Assembly: GCA_963762965.1 (NCBI GenBank)
Contig: CAVXME010000001.1
Span: 2,914,001 to 2,978,000 of the forward strand
DNA from: DATBAX01 sp963762965
GTDB lineage: Bacteria > Acidobacteriota > Terriglobia > Terriglobales > Acidobacteriaceae
Reading direction: 5' to 3'
DNA: 64,000 nucleotides
A program made the translations under genes and the position numbers. The notes under the pieces were generated by a model that worked only from the letters and a program-made list of their open reading frames with translations, made no database searches and was not told the DNA's origin. Position 1 is the stretch's first letter, and every line of letters begins with the position of its first letter. Of the stretch, positions 61,694 to 64,000 are shown piece by piece.

Positions 61694-62446
61694 CTAATAT
61701 TTCACAATCGCCGCAAACGATTTCGGATCCAGACTCGCGCCGCCGACCAATGCGCCGTCAATTTCCTCTTCCGCCATTAAAGCTTTAACGTTTTCCGGCT
61801 TCACCGAACCGCCATACAGAATCCGCAACTGGTGGGAGAATTCCTCGCCGAAAGCTTTGGCTGCCTCTCCACGAATGAGCAAGTGAGCGTCTGCCGCCAT
61901 CTGTGGCGTGGCCGTCTTGCCGGTGCCAATGGCCCAGACTGGTTCGTAGGCGACCACCAGCTTGTGTGCTTTTTTCCCTGAGATCGCATGAAACGCCCGC
62001 AGGCATTGCCGCCTCAAAACATCCTCGGTAAGATTCGCCTCGCGCTCTTCCAGCACTTCACCTACGCAGCAGATCGGCGTGAGGTCCGCTTCCAGAGCGG
62101 CTTTCAGCTTGAAGTTTACGATATCGTCGGTCTCCCCAAAATATTGCCGCCGCTCTGAGTGTCCGACGATGACATGGGTGCACCCGGCTGCCAGCAACAT
62201 GGCGGGACAAACCTCCCCGGTATAAGCGCCTTCTTTTTCCCAGTGCAGGTCCTGCGCGCCGATGGCTACGTTCGATTCCTTGGCCGCCTCCACCGCGGCG
62301 CAAATATCGATGTAAGGCGGACAAACCACAATTTCGTCGCGGCCATGACCCGCCACCAGAGGCAGAAAGCCACCGAAAAAATCACGCGCCTGGTCGGGTG
62401 TCTTATACATCTTCCAATTCGCAGCCATTAATTTCTTGCGAGCCAT
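61694..62446 (-). CDS. tpiA: Triosephosphate isomerase
   Basis: 250 residues. It interconverts DHAP and glyceraldehyde 3-phosphate. N-terminal AANWKMYKT holds the catalytic Lys, VIVGHSERRQYFGE the catalytic His, and VAYEPVWAIGTGKTATPQ the catalytic Glu. YGGSVKPENVKALM is the late phosphate loop. Leftward, 85 bases behind pgk, last gene of the gap-pgk-tpiA set. Confidence 0.97.
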   Translation of the reverse strand: MARKKLMAANWKMYKTPDQARDFFGGFLPLVAGHGRDEIVVCPPYIDICAAVEAAKESNVAIGAQDLHWEKEGAYTGEVCPAMLLAAGCTHVIVGHSERRQYFGETDDIVNFKLKAALEADLTPICCVGEVLEEREANLTEDVLRRQCLRAFHAISGKKAHKLVVAYEPVWAIGTGKTATPQMAADAHLLIRGEAAKAFGEEFSHQLRILYGGSVKPENVKALMAEEEIDGALVGGASLDPKSFAAIVKY

Positions 62447-62531
62447 AGAATCCTTTCGACAAAGCTTTTCTTCATAACGGTCGCACGAGGCGGACCGGGT
62501 TAGCTGAATGCTGACGGCTGAGTGCTGAATG

Positions 62532-63743
62532 CTATTTTTTGTCCGTCAGCGCTTCCACTCCCGGCAGTTTCTTACCTTCCAAAAACTCGAGCGACGCTCC
62601 GCCCCCGGTGGAAATATGCGTCATCTTGTCGGCGACGTTTGCAGCGTGCACCGCAGCTACGGAGTCGCCACCGCCCACAATTGAGATCGCAGCAGCATTA
62701 TCGGCAATGGCGTGCGCCAGCTTGAATGTGCCTTTCGAGAATGGGGAGACTTCAAACACTCCCATCGGCCCATTCCAAATAATTGTGCGGGCCGTGGAGA
62801 GTTCCTCCGAAAACAGTTCGATCGTTTTGGGTCCGATATCCAACCCCATCATGGTCGGTGGAATCGGCTGGTCACCGCTTACCGTATGCACCACCGCATT
62901 CAGATCGATCTTCTCGGCGACGATGTGGTCCACCGGCAGCAGGAATTTCACTTTATGCGCTTTCGCTTCCTGCAAAAGCTGCCGGGCCAGATCGATCTTG
63001 TCTTCTTCCACGCGCGATTTGCCCACATCCGCGCCCTGCGCCTTGAGAAACGTGTAGGCCATGGCGCCGCCAATAATCAGCGTGTCTACTTTAGTGATCA
63101 AATTCTTGATCACCCCAATCTTGTCGCTGACTTTCGCGCCGCCCAGGATCGCCACAAACGGCTTCTCCGGATGCGACAAAGCCTTGCCCATGTATTCCAG
63201 TTCTTTTTCCATGAGCAAACCCGCTGCGGATTTCTGCACAAACTTGGTGATGCCAACGGTGGAGGCATGCGCGCGATGTGCCGTCCCGAACGCATCATTC
63301 ACGTAGTAGTCCGCGAGATTGGCGAGTTGCTTGGAAAACTTTTCGTCGTTGGCTTCTTCCTGTTCATGAAATCGCAGGTTTTCCAGCAACAGACTCTGCC
63401 CCTTCTCGAGCTTGCCCGCCATTTCTTCCGCTTCCACTCCCACGCACTCCGGGCAGAAGCCCACGTTTTCGCCGCGCGCTAACTCCTTGTCCAGCAGCAT
63501 GCGCAGCCGCTCCGCCACCGGCTTCAGGCTCATCATCGGATTGGGCTTCCCTTTGGGCCGCCCCAGATGTGACGCCAGAATCAGCCGCGCTCCATGCCGC
63601 AGAGCGTATTCAATAGTCGGCAGCGTCTCGCGGATGCGGGTATCGTCCATCACCCGGCCGTCTTCGAGCGGAACGTTGAAGTCCACGCGCATGAAAATGC
63701 GGTGATCGTTGAGGGGAAGATCGCGGATCGAAAGTTTTGCCAT
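62532..63743 (-). CDS. pgk: Phosphoglycerate kinase
   Basis: 403 residues. It makes ATP from 1,3-bisphosphoglycerate. The substrate site reads FMRVDFNVPLEDGRVMDDTR and LILASHLGRPKG. The hinge FVAILGGAKVSDKIGVIKNL and the nucleotide loop GGGDSVAAVH near the end are in place. It lies between gap and tpiA. Confidence 0.97.
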   Translation of the reverse strand: MAKLSIRDLPLNDHRIFMRVDFNVPLEDGRVMDDTRIRETLPTIEYALRHGARLILASHLGRPKGKPNPMMSLKPVAERLRMLLDKELARGENVGFCPECVGVEAEEMAGKLEKGQSLLLENLRFHEQEEANDEKFSKQLANLADYYVNDAFGTAHRAHASTVGITKFVQKSAAGLLMEKELEYMGKALSHPEKPFVAILGGAKVSDKIGVIKNLITKVDTLIIGGAMAYTFLKAQGADVGKSRVEEDKIDLARQLLQEAKAHKVKFLLPVDHIVAEKIDLNAVVHTVSGDQPIPPTMMGLDIGPKTIELFSEELSTARTIIWNGPMGVFEVSPFSKGTFKLAHAIADNAAAISIVGGGDSVAAVHAANVADKMTHISTGGGASLEFLEGKKLPGVEALTDKK

Positions 63744-63775
63744 AGGAGTGGGTCCTTGAATGACTGGATCTTCGA

Positions 63776-63809
63776 AATGTCATGACCCCATTCCAGGGAT
63801 CATGACATT
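63776..63809. promoter_or_regulatory. Hairpin between gap and pgk
   Basis: AATGTCATGA (63776-63785) and TCATGACATT (63800-63809) pair perfectly around a loop whose CCC/GGG can extend the stem. No run of T follows on the minus strand, so a plain terminator is unlikely. It may trim or stabilise the operon mRNA or bind a regulator. Confidence 0.5.
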
Positions 63810-63852
63810 CGAATGAGACAAGGTTCTAAACGAGCGAAGGGAAGTCTGCGCT

Positions 63853-64000
63853 CTACAGACCTTTGCTGGCCATGAAGCCGATCAAATCGCGCACGCGGTT
63901 CGAGTATCCCCACTCGTTGTCGTACCACGAAAGGACCTTCACGCAGTTGCCCCCGACCACCAGGGTCATGGGTGCGTCCACGATGGAAGAGCGCGGATCG
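63853..64000 (-). CDS. gap: Glyceraldehyde 3-phosphate dehydrogenase, C-terminal end
   Basis: The gene is cut by the right window edge; only the last 48 codons show. They read DPRSSIVDAPMTLVVGGNCV then KVLSWYDNEWGYSNRVRDLI, the canonical C-terminus of GAPDH. It lies upstream of pgk on the minus strand and starts the lower glycolysis set. Confidence 0.95.
   Translation of the reverse strand, partial: DPRSSIVDAPMTLVVGGNCVKVLSWYDNEWGYSNRVRDLIGFMASKGL

Overview
The window is chromosomal DNA from a diderm bacterium, most likely an acidobacterium of the Terriglobia/Koribacter type. I infer this from the gene mix: ECF sigma/anti-sigma pairs, bacillithiol genes, a hopanoid-type deacetylase, an uppS-cdsA-dxr-rseP cluster, many TTG/GTG starts and several families of short intergenic repeats. 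No database was searched, so the placement is a judgement. I see two tRNAs (Lys, Val), no rRNA, no CRISPR array and no intact insertion sequence.

Layout. 0-4.2 kb: an ECF sigma factor, its zinc-finger anti-sigma factor, a cut-off secreted protein, an unknown secreted protein and a Ser/Thr kinase transcribed away from it across a palindromic operator candidate. 4.3-13.1 kb: tRNA-Lys, a Tat-exported sugar isomerase-like protein, ispG, and a leftward envelope/isoprenoid operon (uppS, cdsA, a small DGHHR protein, a dual-specificity phosphatase, dxr, rseP) ending in a clear terminator. 13.3-17.9 kb: an unknown gene, a deazaflavin-type reductase, a secreted PQQ-like propeller, a DoxX protein and an adenylate kinase.

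17.9-22.1 kb is the most unusual part. Two parS-like palindromes are followed by a tightly packed rightward cassette: a winged-helix-like regulator, a 37-residue membrane peptide, a metallo-beta-lactamase-fold hydrolase and two membrane proteins with overlapping ends. Repeats flank it on both sides. I recognise no described system with this exact make-up.

22.1-37.1 kb: a cytosolic HtrA-like protease, hemerythrin, a HAD phosphatase, a glycine-zipper protein, hydroxyacyl-CoA dehydrogenase, two MacB-like permeases, fumarase, an FKBP isomerase, a bacillithiol disulfide reductase-like flavoprotein, frataxin, an MFS exporter, an M48 protease and pterin dehydratase. 37.2-50.2 kb: a broken REP-type transposase between hairpins, ssb, a signal peptidase pair, cytochrome oxidase assembly genes (DUF420, ctaB, ctaA), an isocitrate dehydrogenase-family gene, nrdR, a flippase-like protein, a lytic transglycosylase, a Cof phosphatase, a TPR protein, threonine synthase and a FAD monooxygenase. 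50.3-64 kb: a LytS-type kinase, bshA, a tandem PilZ protein, an HpnK-like deacetylase, tRNA-Val, two gene remnants, an aquaporin, a TPR protein, a receiver-flavoprotein fusion next to a cNMP-binding histidine kinase, and the leftward gap-pgk-tpiA operon, cut by the window edge.

Functional threads: isoprenoid and undecaprenyl lipid supply (ispG, dxr, uppS, cdsA); redox and thiol homeostasis (bshA, the Bdr-like reductase, frataxin, the flavoprotein fusion); aerobic respiration (ctaA, ctaB, DUF420); and lower glycolysis (tpiA, pgk, gap).
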